This document shows positions 41,206 through 49,584 of a stretch of DNA of 64,000 bases, piece by piece. Position numbers and translations under genes: made by a program. The notes under the pieces were generated by a model. That model was not told the origin of the DNA. It made no database searches and saw nothing but the letters and a program-made list of their open reading frames with translations. Each line of letters starts with the position of its first letter. The stretch's first letter is position 1. The DNA comes from Fibrobacter sp. UWB2 (GTDB lineage: Bacteria > Fibrobacterota > Fibrobacteria > Fibrobacterales > Fibrobacteraceae): contig NZ_MWQK01000002.1 in assembly GCF_002210425.1 (NCBI RefSeq), forward strand, positions 372,001 through 436,000, given 5' to 3'.

Positions 41206-41514
41206 ATGAAAGAAGGTATCCACCCTAATTATCAACCGGTCGTGTTCGTCGATGCGAATACGGGTAAAGAATACATCACCCGCTCCACGAAGTCTTCCGC
41301 CGAAAAGAAGACTATCGATGGTGTTGAATATAACGTGATTTCCTTGGAAATCACTGCTGATACCCATCCGTTCTGGACGGGCAAGCAGCATCGCGTGGAT
41401 ACGGCTGGCCGTATCGACAGCTTCAACAAGCGCTATGGCGGCGGTGCTAACATCACCTCTGCAAAGCGTAAGACTCGCAAGGCTGCTCCGGTCAAGGCTG
41501 AAGAAGAAGCTTAA
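41206..41514 (+). CDS. rpmE2: 50S ribosomal protein L31 type B
   Basis: A 102-residue ribosomal protein starting MKEGIHPNYQPVVFVDANTG. It lacks the zinc-binding cysteines of type A L31 and carries a Lys/Ala-rich C-terminal extension (KRKTRKAAPVKAEEEA). It is the zinc-independent form, which in other bacteria replaces the zinc form when zinc is scarce; whether it is the only L31 here is not known. Confidence 0.95.
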   Translation: MKEGIHPNYQPVVFVDANTGKEYITRSTKSSAEKKTIDGVEYNVISLEITADTHPFWTGKQHRVDTAGRIDSFNKRYGGGANITSAKRKTRKAAPVKAEEEA

Positions 41515-41531
41515 TCTTCTTAAATTTTGGG

Positions 41532-41556
41532 GCCTCCCTAACTAGGGAGGCTTTTC
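41532..41556 (+). terminator. Intrinsic terminator of rpmE2
   Basis: GCCTCCC pairs with GGGAGGC around TAACTA, followed by TTTTCT. Confidence 0.85.
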
Positions 41557-41581
41557 TCTTATTTAACCCTGAGGACGCAAA

Positions 41582-42487
41582 ATGAAAAAGAAACTTAGCA
41601 TTTGTGCCGCTGCCTTCATCGCTCTTGCTATGACTGGTTGCGATAACGGTAAGACTGGTACCATCGAAGGTGAAGTTCGTGATGCTTTCACCAACAAGCC
41701 GTTGGAAATGCCGACCGTCGGTATGGACTCCACGATTTACACCACTCTTTCCAAGAAGTACGAATTCAACCAGGAACTCCGCAAGGGCAAGTTCAAGTTC
41801 GTCAAGGTTCCGGTTGGCGCTTATAGAGTTTATGCAGGTCGTTCCAAGTACGTGAAGACCCGTATGAAGATTGAAACGACGGAACAGAATCCGAACGCTT
41901 CTCTCATTCTTTACATTTACAGCGCCCAGGTTGATCCGGGTCTGTACCAGGGTACTCCGGAAGGCCCGCTCAAGATCGATAACAAGTGGGTTGTCTACTC
42001 CACGAACTGCGATGAATCCATCGCTGGTTACCGCTTGACGATGCCGCAGCAGCAGGCTGGTGATGCAAAGACAAGCCTTGCTGAAAAGATTGGCGTCAAG
42101 AAGAAAGGCAAGAAGGGTAAGAAGGCTAAGAAGGCTGCTGCTCCGGCCGCTGTCGCTTCTGCTGTGACGAACCTCCCGGATCCGCGTGTTGTCGATGGCA
42201 AGCTCGAAGTGTTCTACCACAACTCTTCTTCCGTGTCTACCGCAATCACGGCTAAGACCTATCCGGCAGTTGTCGCTCCGATCGCTTCTCACAAGGACTG
42301 CAAGGGCTTTGGCGCAGGCGAAACGAAGGGCGTGTTCCCGGTCAAGGACAAGGCAACCGATCTCAAGGTCGAATACGTTGCTGAAAACCTCTTCAAGATT
42401 ACTGGCAACCTCCCGAAGGGCAAGCAGATTATCCAGCTCTCCCAGGACGGAAAGACTCTCCAGACTTACTATTTCGAAGCCAAGTAA
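41582..42487 (+). CDS. Lipoprotein with CarboxypepD_reg-like N-terminal domain
   Basis: A 301-residue lipoprotein: lipobox MTGC (Cys20). Residues about 24-115 (GTIEGEVRDAFTNKPLEMPT ... YIYSAQVDPG) resemble the carboxypeptidase-regulatory-like beta domain. A Lys/Gly stretch (KKKGKKGKKAKKAAA) lies at about 175-190. The C-terminal half is unrecognised. It follows the rpmE2 terminator and ends before its own, so it is a single unit. Function unknown; envelope location. Confidence 0.75.
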   Translation: MKKKLSICAAAFIALAMTGCDNGKTGTIEGEVRDAFTNKPLEMPTVGMDSTIYTTLSKKYEFNQELRKGKFKFVKVPVGAYRVYAGRSKYVKTRMKIETTEQNPNASLILYIYSAQVDPGLYQGTPEGPLKIDNKWVVYSTNCDESIAGYRLTMPQQQAGDAKTSLAEKIGVKKKGKKGKKAKKAAAPAAVASAVTNLPDPRVVDGKLEVFYHNSSSVSTAITAKTYPAVVAPIASHKDCKGFGAGETKGVFPVKDKATDLKVEYVAENLFKITGNLPKGKQIIQLSQDGKTLQTYYFEAK

Positions 42488-42510
42488 TTCGGAATACGTT
42501 TGAAATTAAA

Positions 42511-42543
42511 AGACGCTCGGTTCTTGGAACCGGGCGTTTTTTG
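42511..42543 (+). terminator. Intrinsic terminator of the 41582 lipoprotein gene
   Basis: ACGCTCGGTTC pairs with GAACCGGGCGT around TTG, followed by a T-run. Confidence 0.85.
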
Positions 42544-42580
42544 TTTTTATTGGTTATGGGGACGGGGAGACATTGTAATA

Positions 42581-43657
42581 TTATGCCCCAGCAGCCTCTA
42601 ATCGCTGCACATGGCAGTAGGCGAGTTCCTTCGTTTTTTCATCACGTAAATGCAGGCTGGAGCCTTCGCAGTAGCGCCAGTACTTGCAGGTCTTGCAGTC
42701 GCCGATTTTTGCCCAACTGCGGTCGCGCATCACTTGGTAGCGGTTCTGCCACACGTCCCAAATGTCGTCCTTGTAGATGTTTCCTTGGATGTAGTCGCCG
42801 CGCAAGCTCGGGCAAGCCGAGATACTTCCGTCGCAGAGCACGGAAGAGACGTTTACGCCGGCGCGGCAGAAGAACGGGTAGTTGCGTGCGTCTTTCTCGT
42901 AACTGCCGAGGAACCCTTCGCAGCCGTAGTTCACGTTGATGACGTTCATCGATTTTACTTCGCGGATGAAGTCGAACACCTGGCGGAATTCCTGGTTAGT
43001 AAGCTGGAACAGCGGATTGTCCTTGGCGCGGCCTTTGGGGAATACGGTCGCAACGCGCCAGCGCTTCACACCGATTTTCAAAAGCATGTCCAAGATTTTC
43101 GGGAGTTCCTTGAGGTTTTCGCGGTTCACACAGGTCATCACGTCGAAGGTGAGTCCTTGCGTGTGGGCGGCCATGTCGATGGCGCGCAGCGCGCGTTCAA
43201 AGCTATGCGGGTCGCCACGGAAATGGTTGTGGCTTGCTTCGAGACCGTCAAGGCTGATGGTAAGCGAGCGGAGCCCTGCGTTCAAAAGGCGCGTGTAGCG
43301 CTCGGGAGTCATTGCAAGTCCGTTTGTGACCATGCCCCAGGGGTAGCCGCGCTTCTTGATTTCTTGGCCACATTCTTCGAGGTCCGGGCGCATCAAAGGT
43401 TCGCCTCCGGTAATCACCACGATAAAGTGCTTCGGGTCAACGTGCGGGGCGAGCTTGTCGAGCACGGCCATAAAGTCTTCGCGGGGCATGTCGGGGATGG
43501 CGTCCTTGACGCAGTCGCTACCGCAGTGCAAGCAATGCAAGTTGCAGCGTAGCGTGCATTCCCAGAAAAAGTACGTGAGCGGGTGTGCCTTGATTTCGTT
43601 GTGGCGGTAAAGACGATAAGCTTCGAGAGCGAGTTTCTTTTTAAGCGAAAGTTGCAT
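42581..43657 (-). CDS. Radical SAM/SPASM enzyme of rSAM/lipoprotein type
   Basis: A 358-residue radical SAM protein. The [4Fe-4S] motif CNLHCLHC (Cys38, Cys42, Cys45) is flanked by CTLRC and GSDC. VVITGGEPLMRPD follows, and the C-terminal SPASM region has seven or more cysteines (FFCRAGVNVSSVLCDGSISACP ..., KIGDCKTCKYWRYCEGS). It resembles the enzyme of the rSAM/lipoprotein system known from Bacteroidetes (from memory: TIGR04133), and it is the last gene after three lipoprotein genes with a common N-terminus. Inference: it modifies those lipoproteins, or a Cys-containing part of them. The reaction is unknown. Confidence 0.85.
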   Translation of the reverse strand: MQLSLKKKLALEAYRLYRHNEIKAHPLTYFFWECTLRCNLHCLHCGSDCVKDAIPDMPREDFMAVLDKLAPHVDPKHFIVVITGGEPLMRPDLEECGQEIKKRGYPWGMVTNGLAMTPERYTRLLNAGLRSLTISLDGLEASHNHFRGDPHSFERALRAIDMAAHTQGLTFDVMTCVNRENLKELPKILDMLLKIGVKRWRVATVFPKGRAKDNPLFQLTNQEFRQVFDFIREVKSMNVINVNYGCEGFLGSYEKDARNYPFFCRAGVNVSSVLCDGSISACPSLRGDYIQGNIYKDDIWDVWQNRYQVMRDRSWAKIGDCKTCKYWRYCEGSSLHLRDEKTKELAYCHVQRLEAAGA

Positions 43658-43678
43658 AATAATAGGTGGTAGAAAAGG

Positions 43679-44083
43679 TTAGTGTTTCTCAGGGCAGTCG
43701 ATGGTGGATTCGCAATAATCGTATTCTACCTGAGTGCCTTCTAGGGTTGTATAGGATTCCTTGAAACAGTATTTAGGATCTTTAAAAGTGCAATTTTGAG
43801 CTCCGCATGAACCTGCTGGAGGAGTCGATGCTTCAACGCCCTTAGGTAAATTTTCTTGCAATTCTGGGTGCTCGTAATAAGGCCCCGGTTGTCTTAGGTA
43901 CTTGTATCCATCTTCACATTCGATGATGTCAAAGACTTCGCCTAAATCGTTTGTGGCCGTAGTGTTGTAGCATTGGGTCGGGAAACATCCATAACTAGCG
44001 ACTGCGTCGTCCTCGTTTTCACACCCGCTCCAGAAAAGTGCGAGTACCGAAAGTAAAAATTTTTTCCAGTGTTTGTATAACAT
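43679..44083 (-). CDS. Cys-rich lipoprotein A of the rSAM locus
   Basis: A 134-residue lipoprotein beginning MLYKHWKKFLLSVLALFWSGC, with lipobox Cys21. The N-terminus is nearly the same as in lipoproteins B and C. After it comes ASYGCFPTQCYN, with a YGxxP-like motif, and at least eight further cysteines (for example SCGAQNCTFKDPKYCF). There is no poly-Ser linker. The ORF ends 21 bases before the radical SAM gene. TACCACCTA lies three bases upstream of its start codon. No family fold recognised. Confidence 0.82.
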   Translation of the reverse strand: MLYKHWKKFLLSVLALFWSGCENEDDAVASYGCFPTQCYNTTATNDLGEVFDIIECEDGYKYLRQPGPYYEHPELQENLPKGVEASTPPAGSCGAQNCTFKDPKYCFKESYTTLEGTQVEYDYCESTIDCPEKH

Positions 44084-44098
44084 GATTAGGTGGTAAAA

Positions 44099-44953
44099 CT
44101 AATAATTTTCTTTGGTGTAATATTTCTTGTCGAAATCTTTTTTTGTGTAGGTTGTTTTTTCGCCTTGCTTGTCGGTGCAATTTATGTCGGTTGTGCCTTC
44201 GGTTCTGCGGCAAGTGACTCCGTCATTGCATTTGTACTTAAAAGTACATCTTGAATCTACGCCGTAGTCAGGGCACATGGCTTCAAGATCGCAGACCGTC
44301 AAATCGGTGGTGGGGTTTGATGTTGCAAGGCATTCGTTGATGGTCTGCTCAATTTCCTTTAACTTGTCTTCGTAAATCTTTTGGCATTCTGCGTCAAGCG
44401 CGGGCTTGTTCTTTTCCCATTCCTCTTTCATCTTGAGGTAATCGAGGTATTCCTGCGTGGGGCGAGTGGTGCCATCGCTACAAACTTCGTCTTTGTGGAA
44501 CTTCATCGGGGCGCCGTATAGCGCTACAAACATGTCGAGTTCTTGGCGCAAATCGGCGAGGCACTGCGGAACAGTTTTCAGTGTATTTTGGATGCTGTCA
44601 ATTTTGGCGACACCGCCGTGATTTGCTTTCTGTTCTGCATTTGATTTTGCCACGCTTTCTGAATAGCTCGGCGGGTAATACGATACGAGCGAATCACCTG
44701 GCGCGCATGTCACTTCGCTGGAACTGGATCCGTTTGCGCTACTGGAGCTTGCCGACTCGGAACTTGATGATGCAACGGCTTCGCTAGAACTAGAGCTCTC
44801 AACGCTTTCGCTGGAACTTGATGCTTCGGAACTTATCCCAGAACCGTTGTCGCATGGGCAACCTGATTCCGTGACGCTATCGCCATTACACCCTGCCCAA
44901 AAGAAGGCGGTTGTCGTGAGTAAAAGATTTTTCCAGTGCTTGCGAATGTTCAT
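44099..44953 (-). CDS. Cys-rich lipoprotein B of the rSAM locus
   Basis: A 284-residue lipoprotein beginning MNIRKHWKNLLLTTTAFFWA, lipobox Cys22. A Ser-rich linker (about 40-75) is followed by a helical middle (DLRQELDMFVALYGAP, LKMKEEWEKNKPALDAECQK) and a Cys-rich end (CDLEAMCPDYGVDSRCTF, YKCNDGVTCRRTEG). The final segment NCTDKQGEKTTYTKKDFDKK matches the end of lipoprotein C. Its start codon overlaps the stop of C (ATGA), so C and B are probably translationally coupled. Confidence 0.83.
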   Translation of the reverse strand: MNIRKHWKNLLLTTTAFFWAGCNGDSVTESGCPCDNGSGISSEASSSSESVESSSSSEAVASSSSESASSSSANGSSSSEVTCAPGDSLVSYYPPSYSESVAKSNAEQKANHGGVAKIDSIQNTLKTVPQCLADLRQELDMFVALYGAPMKFHKDEVCSDGTTRPTQEYLDYLKMKEEWEKNKPALDAECQKIYEDKLKEIEQTINECLATSNPTTDLTVCDLEAMCPDYGVDSRCTFKYKCNDGVTCRRTEGTTDINCTDKQGEKTTYTKKDFDKKYYTKENY

Positions 44954-45600
44954 TCTGGTTCCTTTACATCATATTTTGTTTTAAATTCGGCTTCGGTGTA
45001 AGTTATTTCGTTGCCTTGTGTGTCGATGCAATTGAAGGTTGTTTTTTCAGTTCCTTGTTCGGAATAACAGAAAGCCCCATCATTGCATTCATAGTCGCGA
45101 TATGCTTTTGGAGGAACTGTGTTTTCAATTTCGCTGCCTTTAAATGTGCAGGAAAGCGTCTTGTAGATTTTTTTGAAGTGAATCTCATCGTAGGTGAAAC
45201 CGTCGTTGCATTCGTATTTTTTTATAAAGACATCTGCGTCTACACCGTAAACGGGGCATATTGTTGTGCCGTTAAATGTTTCACATGCAGGGGCGGAAAC
45301 ATGGATAGTATCAGTTTTTGCTATGCAGGTGTATCCGTTTTCGCAAGTGACTGTAGAACCGTTTTCAGAGGTGACTTCGCAATCCATTTGCGGCACGCCG
45401 TAGGCGGGCATAGGCAATGGTTCGGAACTGCTAGATATATTATCTTCGCTGCTGGAGCTAGAATTTTGTGTTTCCGAACTACTGGAATACTGCGGAGGGG
45501 CTCCATAAAGAGGAGGTTCCGTGGTTGTGCCGCTATCGCAACTGGCCCAGAAAAATCCGGTAAGTGCAAGTGAAATCTTTTTCCAGTGTTTGTAAAACAT
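44950..45600 (-). CDS. Cys-rich lipoprotein C of the rSAM locus
   Basis: A 216-residue lipoprotein beginning MFYKHWKKISLALTGFFWAS, lipobox Cys21. The start at ATG 45600 has GAGGAG ten bases upstream; an upstream in-frame extension of 30 codons has no such signal. LYGAPPQY precedes a Ser-rich linker and AYGVPQMD follows it, so a YGxP motif occurs twice. Cys pairs follow (CPVYGVDADVF, YECNDGFT, YECNDGAFC), and the end NCIDTQGNEITYTEAEFK matches lipoprotein B. First gene of the operon. Confidence 0.83.
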   Translation of the reverse strand: MFYKHWKKISLALTGFFWASCDSGTTTEPPLYGAPPQYSSSSETQNSSSSSEDNISSSSEPLPMPAYGVPQMDCEVTSENGSTVTCENGYTCIAKTDTIHVSAPACETFNGTTICPVYGVDADVFIKKYECNDGFTYDEIHFKKIYKTLSCTFKGSEIENTVPPKAYRDYECNDGAFCYSEQGTEKTTFNCIDTQGNEITYTEAEFKTKYDVKEPE

Positions 45601-45805
45601 TTTTAACTCCTCACGCCCTATGGGGCTCACACTCCTATAAATATATACAAAATAAGTCCGAAAATGCTCCAAAAAGGCGATAAATCCCATGTGCCGAAAA
45701 GATTTTGTTGCATCTGTTGCATATAGGCTTCTCGTAGGGTGTTTTGGTCTAAAATTCTCCTTGTCGTGCTCGGTCTTTGCGTATAAAAGTTATATTTAAC
45801 GCACT

Positions 45806-48346
45806 ATGAAAAAAGAAACGTTAGGAAGGGACGGTGTAAAGTCTAAGTCTTTGCGTCAGTCCTTTATGGAATGGAAGAATTCCCTTCATTGGGATAAACC
45901 TCAGAATATCATGTTGGCGGTTACGATGTTCGTGCTCGTGGCTGCTTTCCTTATCTTTAACAATTTATCCGTGCCGTATGCGCGCCATTGGGATATCCAA
46001 TGGGGGTATTACTCGATTCTTGCCACGTTCCTGTTGCTCGTGGCGGGTGTTGTTGTCAATGCTCCGTTTGTGGCAAAATATGTGCGCGGGTTCTTGCCGA
46101 GTGGCAAGAGCTTTTGTGGGCTAGCCCTTTTACTCATCGTGTTCTCGGTGTTCATTTTCGGGAACATCGGCAATACGCACCGCGTCTTGAGTGACGAGAC
46201 GAGCTGGGAATCGATGGGCCTCCAGATGTATTTCCAGCACACGGGCGGTGTCTGTAACGAAGGCGTCTGGACAGATGGCGTTCTCGATTGCAAGACCGAA
46301 GTGAACAACTTCAAGGGCAAGGCGCTTGGCTTTGTCTATTCGCTTGTGTTCAACTTTATGGAACCGAATCGCGATTCTGCGCTGATGGTGAACTATCCGT
46401 TCTACATCTTGAGCTTGATTGCGTTCTTCCTTGCGCTTAGCAAGTGGTTCAAGAGCGATAAGCTTGCGCTTGCGGCGACGGCGTTCTTGGGCGGCATGCC
46501 GATATACTTGTTGCAGTCGCGCTCCGCATCGACCGAAGTCCTCTACATCCTCTTGCTTGCAGTGCTTATGGCGTGGTACGCGTTTGTGCCGACGAACAAG
46601 GTCACGTGGAAGCATTTCCTCTTGACGGTTCCGCTGCTTGGATTCTTTGCGCAGACCCGCCAGGAAACTGTATTTGCATTTATCCCGTTTGCGCTTTACT
46701 ATTACCGTTACTTCCTCGAAAAACCGTATCGTTTGCCTGCTTTTGTGGCGTCGGTGATTGCAGTGAGCTGGCCTTCGATCAACACGATGGCGGCATATCG
46801 CGGGTATGATTTCCAGGGTGGTACGCATGCGGCGCACTCGTTTGAAAACTTGTGGTACAACCTCAAGACGAATATCGAAGTCATGATGAACCTCAAGCCG
46901 GATTCTGCTTTTGGCGGTATCATGGAAAATCCGTTCTACACGACGTTTACCGTGATTTTGCTTTTGGCAACGGTTTGGCTCCTGTTCCGCATGATTTACT
47001 CTCGCCGTTACGTGCGCGGATTTATCTTGGGCATCACGTTCTGCGTGCAGATTTTTGTGATTCTCCTGAACGTGTCTGGAACGTTTACGATTGATATCAA
47101 CCAGCGCTATGTGCTTGTGGCGCTCCCGCTGTTTGCGCTCTTGATGGCGCTCGGCCTTTACGATGCGCTCGTGTTTACGACGAAGATGAAGAGCGATGCT
47201 GCCGCAAAGATTGTGGCGGGGTTTGCTTGCCTTTTGTCTATCGGGCTTATGCTTTACCATGCTCCGAGCTACAAGGCGAACATGCTCTATTACAAGAACA
47301 AGCTCTTGGCCGAAGAAGACTTCTTGAATACGGAACTGGCAAAGTATCCGAAGAACTCCGTGTTCATTTACGCTAGACCGTGGCAGATGCTGGCATCGGG
47401 CCATACTTCGTTTAGCGAAAGCTCCTTTAAGAGCTGGAGCACCGAAAAGTTTGCTGAATGGATGCAAAAGTCTGGAGGCAATATTTATCTTGTGCGCGGT
47501 CAGGATGGCTACGGCAAGGTGAATCGCAATAGCCGCGTGGTGGGCTTCAAGACGACCGACCAGATTGACGATATCTTGGGCGCATACAAGAACGAGCGCG
47601 TGCTGATGGAAGCCCGTCTGTTCGGTTATGGCCTAGCTATTTACAAGATTATCTCGAAGAAGGGCGTGTCGCATTATGCGCAGAACTTCATGGTGAGCGA
47701 AGAAACGAATGGCATGATTGTCGTGAACAAGCGCTTCCCGGAATCGATTGCTTGCGATTACAAGGTGAACGACAAGGACCAGGGCGAAATGCTCGTGTCG
47801 CAAAGCGCTGACACGCTGCAACTCGATTCTGCCAAGATTCGTGCGGGCTTGAACCGCGTTGTGCTGAGCTGCTACATGCCGGACGAAGATACGCTTGTGA
47901 CGTACCGCGATTTCTTTGTCGAGGGCGAGAATGTGGCGCTCCTTTCGAAGCTCAAGATGGGCAAGTACTTCCAGGAATGGGGTGAGCCGCAGATGAACGA
48001 GACTGTCGATCACCACAAGATTACGATTGACGGTGAACCGTTCCGCTATGGTATTGGTAGCCATGCAAACTCGGCGATTGAGTTCCCGCTTGCACGCAGC
48101 TATGATTGGTTGAACGTGGTCATTGGTCTTGATGACGAAAGTGCTTGTGGCGATGGAGCCTACTTTGCTGTTGAAGCAGATGGTCGCGAAATCTACCATT
48201 CCAAGAAACTTTATACGACAGACAAGGAGCGCTTGAAACTTGATATCAAGGGTGCCAAGTCGATTAACTTGCGCGTGTTGATGGGCAACGACAAGGACTG
48301 CGACCACGGCGACTGGGCTCATGCCTGGCTTGAGGCTGAAAAATGA
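45806..48346 (+). CDS. GT-C membrane glycosyltransferase-like protein with C-terminal NPCBM module
   Basis: An 846-residue protein. Residues about 35-490 contain around ten hydrophobic helices. The first large loop has SDETSWESMGLQMYF, which suits the acidic pair of GT-C enzymes (GT39/GT83 type, using a lipid-linked sugar donor). Residues about 715-846 match an NPCBM carbohydrate-binding module: ITIDGEPFRYGIGSHANSAI, FPLARSYDWLNVVIGLDDES and LRVLMGNDKDCDHGDWAHAW. Such modules are usually on secreted glycosidases, so a fusion to a membrane GT is unusual. Its last four bases overlap the next gene. First gene of a four-gene operon. Confidence 0.8.
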   Translation: MKKETLGRDGVKSKSLRQSFMEWKNSLHWDKPQNIMLAVTMFVLVAAFLIFNNLSVPYARHWDIQWGYYSILATFLLLVAGVVVNAPFVAKYVRGFLPSGKSFCGLALLLIVFSVFIFGNIGNTHRVLSDETSWESMGLQMYFQHTGGVCNEGVWTDGVLDCKTEVNNFKGKALGFVYSLVFNFMEPNRDSALMVNYPFYILSLIAFFLALSKWFKSDKLALAATAFLGGMPIYLLQSRSASTEVLYILLLAVLMAWYAFVPTNKVTWKHFLLTVPLLGFFAQTRQETVFAFIPFALYYYRYFLEKPYRLPAFVASVIAVSWPSINTMAAYRGYDFQGGTHAAHSFENLWYNLKTNIEVMMNLKPDSAFGGIMENPFYTTFTVILLLATVWLLFRMIYSRRYVRGFILGITFCVQIFVILLNVSGTFTIDINQRYVLVALPLFALLMALGLYDALVFTTKMKSDAAAKIVAGFACLLSIGLMLYHAPSYKANMLYYKNKLLAEEDFLNTELAKYPKNSVFIYARPWQMLASGHTSFSESSFKSWSTEKFAEWMQKSGGNIYLVRGQDGYGKVNRNSRVVGFKTTDQIDDILGAYKNERVLMEARLFGYGLAIYKIISKKGVSHYAQNFMVSEETNGMIVVNKRFPESIACDYKVNDKDQGEMLVSQSADTLQLDSAKIRAGLNRVVLSCYMPDEDTLVTYRDFFVEGENVALLSKLKMGKYFQEWGEPQMNETVDHHKITIDGEPFRYGIGSHANSAIEFPLARSYDWLNVVIGLDDESACGDGAYFAVEADGREIYHSKKLYTTDKERLKLDIKGAKSINLRVLMGNDKDCDHGDWAHAWLEAEK

Positions 48347-49584
48347 AAGTCCTTGTAGCTCCGCTAGATTGGGGACTTGGGCATGCGACTCGTTGCGTGC
48401 CTGTTGTTCGCGAATTCTTGCGGGCGGGTGCCGAGGTGGAACTGGCGGTAGTCAAGGCGAACGCCAATTTTTTCCGTGAAGTCTTCCCGGAATTGCGGCA
48501 GCGCTTGGCTCCGAGCTACAACATTGTCTACCCGAAGCACGGTTACAATATGGCGCTTTGGCTGCTCAAGAACAGCATGCACCTGAATGCCGTGATGCGT
48601 TACGAACACCACTTTGCCGAAGAAATGGTGGAACGCCACGGCTACGATGTGCTGTTCTCGGACAACCGATTCGCATTTTATTCTAAGAACGCGCTTAGCA
48701 TTTATATGACGCACCAACGCAGGATTGCGTTCCCGCGGGCTTTTGCTGCGTTTGAACGCATTGGCGTGATGTGGCATGCGAACATCATGCGCAAGTTCGA
48801 TGAAGTCTGGGTGCCGGATTTGGAAATTTATCCGGGCTATGCGGGCTCGCTTTCGCATTCGGGCGCGACGCCAGGCGATAAGCCGATGCGTTTCGTCGGG
48901 ACGCTTTCGAGATTCTCGGAGATGGGGAATGATGGAAACGCGCTTGGGAATGCGCCGGCGCCGGTCGACCTCGAACGAGAGGTGGACTTGATGAGCGTGT
49001 CGGAGTTTATGGCGCACTCGGCGAATGTAGAATGGGACGCTGCTCCTGAAAAGCGTACTTCTGGAAACCACTCTTTTGAAATGCGCGCAAACTACAAGGT
49101 CGTGGCGGTTGTTTCGGGTGTGGAGCCTGCACGTACGCAGTTCGAACAGCAGTTGCGAGATGCTTTGGCTCAGATCCCTGGCCAACACATGATGATTCTC
49201 GGGAAGCCTTCGGCGGAGCAAAAAACGTGGACTGAAGGAAATATCGAGTTCCACACGCATTTGGCGACGAACGATTTTGCAGAAGCTGTGAAAAGAGCCG
49301 ATTTTGTGGTGAGCCGAGGCGGTTACAGCACGGTGATGGACATGGCGGAACTTGGCGCAAAATGTATCTTTGTACCGACGCCAGGACAGTTTGAACAGAT
49401 TGTCCTCGCTCACGATTTGTCGAAGGCGGGCTATGCCGTTGAAATTCCAGCAGATGAACTCTCTGCTGAAACGCTTGCAATCGCTTTCGAAAAGTCCGTG
49501 AAAATGCCGAAGGTCGAAAAGCAAAACCTGCTTCACGATGCGGTTGAAAATGTTGTTCGAAGATTTAAAGAGAGGTCGATATGA
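48343..49584 (+). CDS. GT28/MurG-like glycosyltransferase family protein
   Basis: A 413-residue GT-B-fold protein. The N-terminal VLVAPLDWGLGHATRCVPVV has the GHA(T)R acceptor loop seen in MurG/GT28-like proteins, and the C-terminal part has VVSRGGYSTVMDMAELGAKC and VPTPGQFEQIVLA, the donor-binding region. It lacks the full MurG signatures and probably builds a surface glycan with its upstream neighbour. A region rich in Asp and Gly (about 195-220) is unusual. Overlaps both neighbours by four bases (ATGA). Confidence 0.83.
   Translation: MKVLVAPLDWGLGHATRCVPVVREFLRAGAEVELAVVKANANFFREVFPELRQRLAPSYNIVYPKHGYNMALWLLKNSMHLNAVMRYEHHFAEEMVERHGYDVLFSDNRFAFYSKNALSIYMTHQRRIAFPRAFAAFERIGVMWHANIMRKFDEVWVPDLEIYPGYAGSLSHSGATPGDKPMRFVGTLSRFSEMGNDGNALGNAPAPVDLEREVDLMSVSEFMAHSANVEWDAAPEKRTSGNHSFEMRANYKVVAVVSGVEPARTQFEQQLRDALAQIPGQHMMILGKPSAEQKTWTEGNIEFHTHLATNDFAEAVKRADFVVSRGGYSTVMDMAELGAKCIFVPTPGQFEQIVLAHDLSKAGYAVEIPADELSAETLAIAFEKSVKMPKVEKQNLLHDAVENVVRRFKERSI

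Noticed and set aside
46130-47467. 445-codon frame antisense to the GT-C gene
   Set aside because: Basic, Arg/His-rich shadow of the coding strand.
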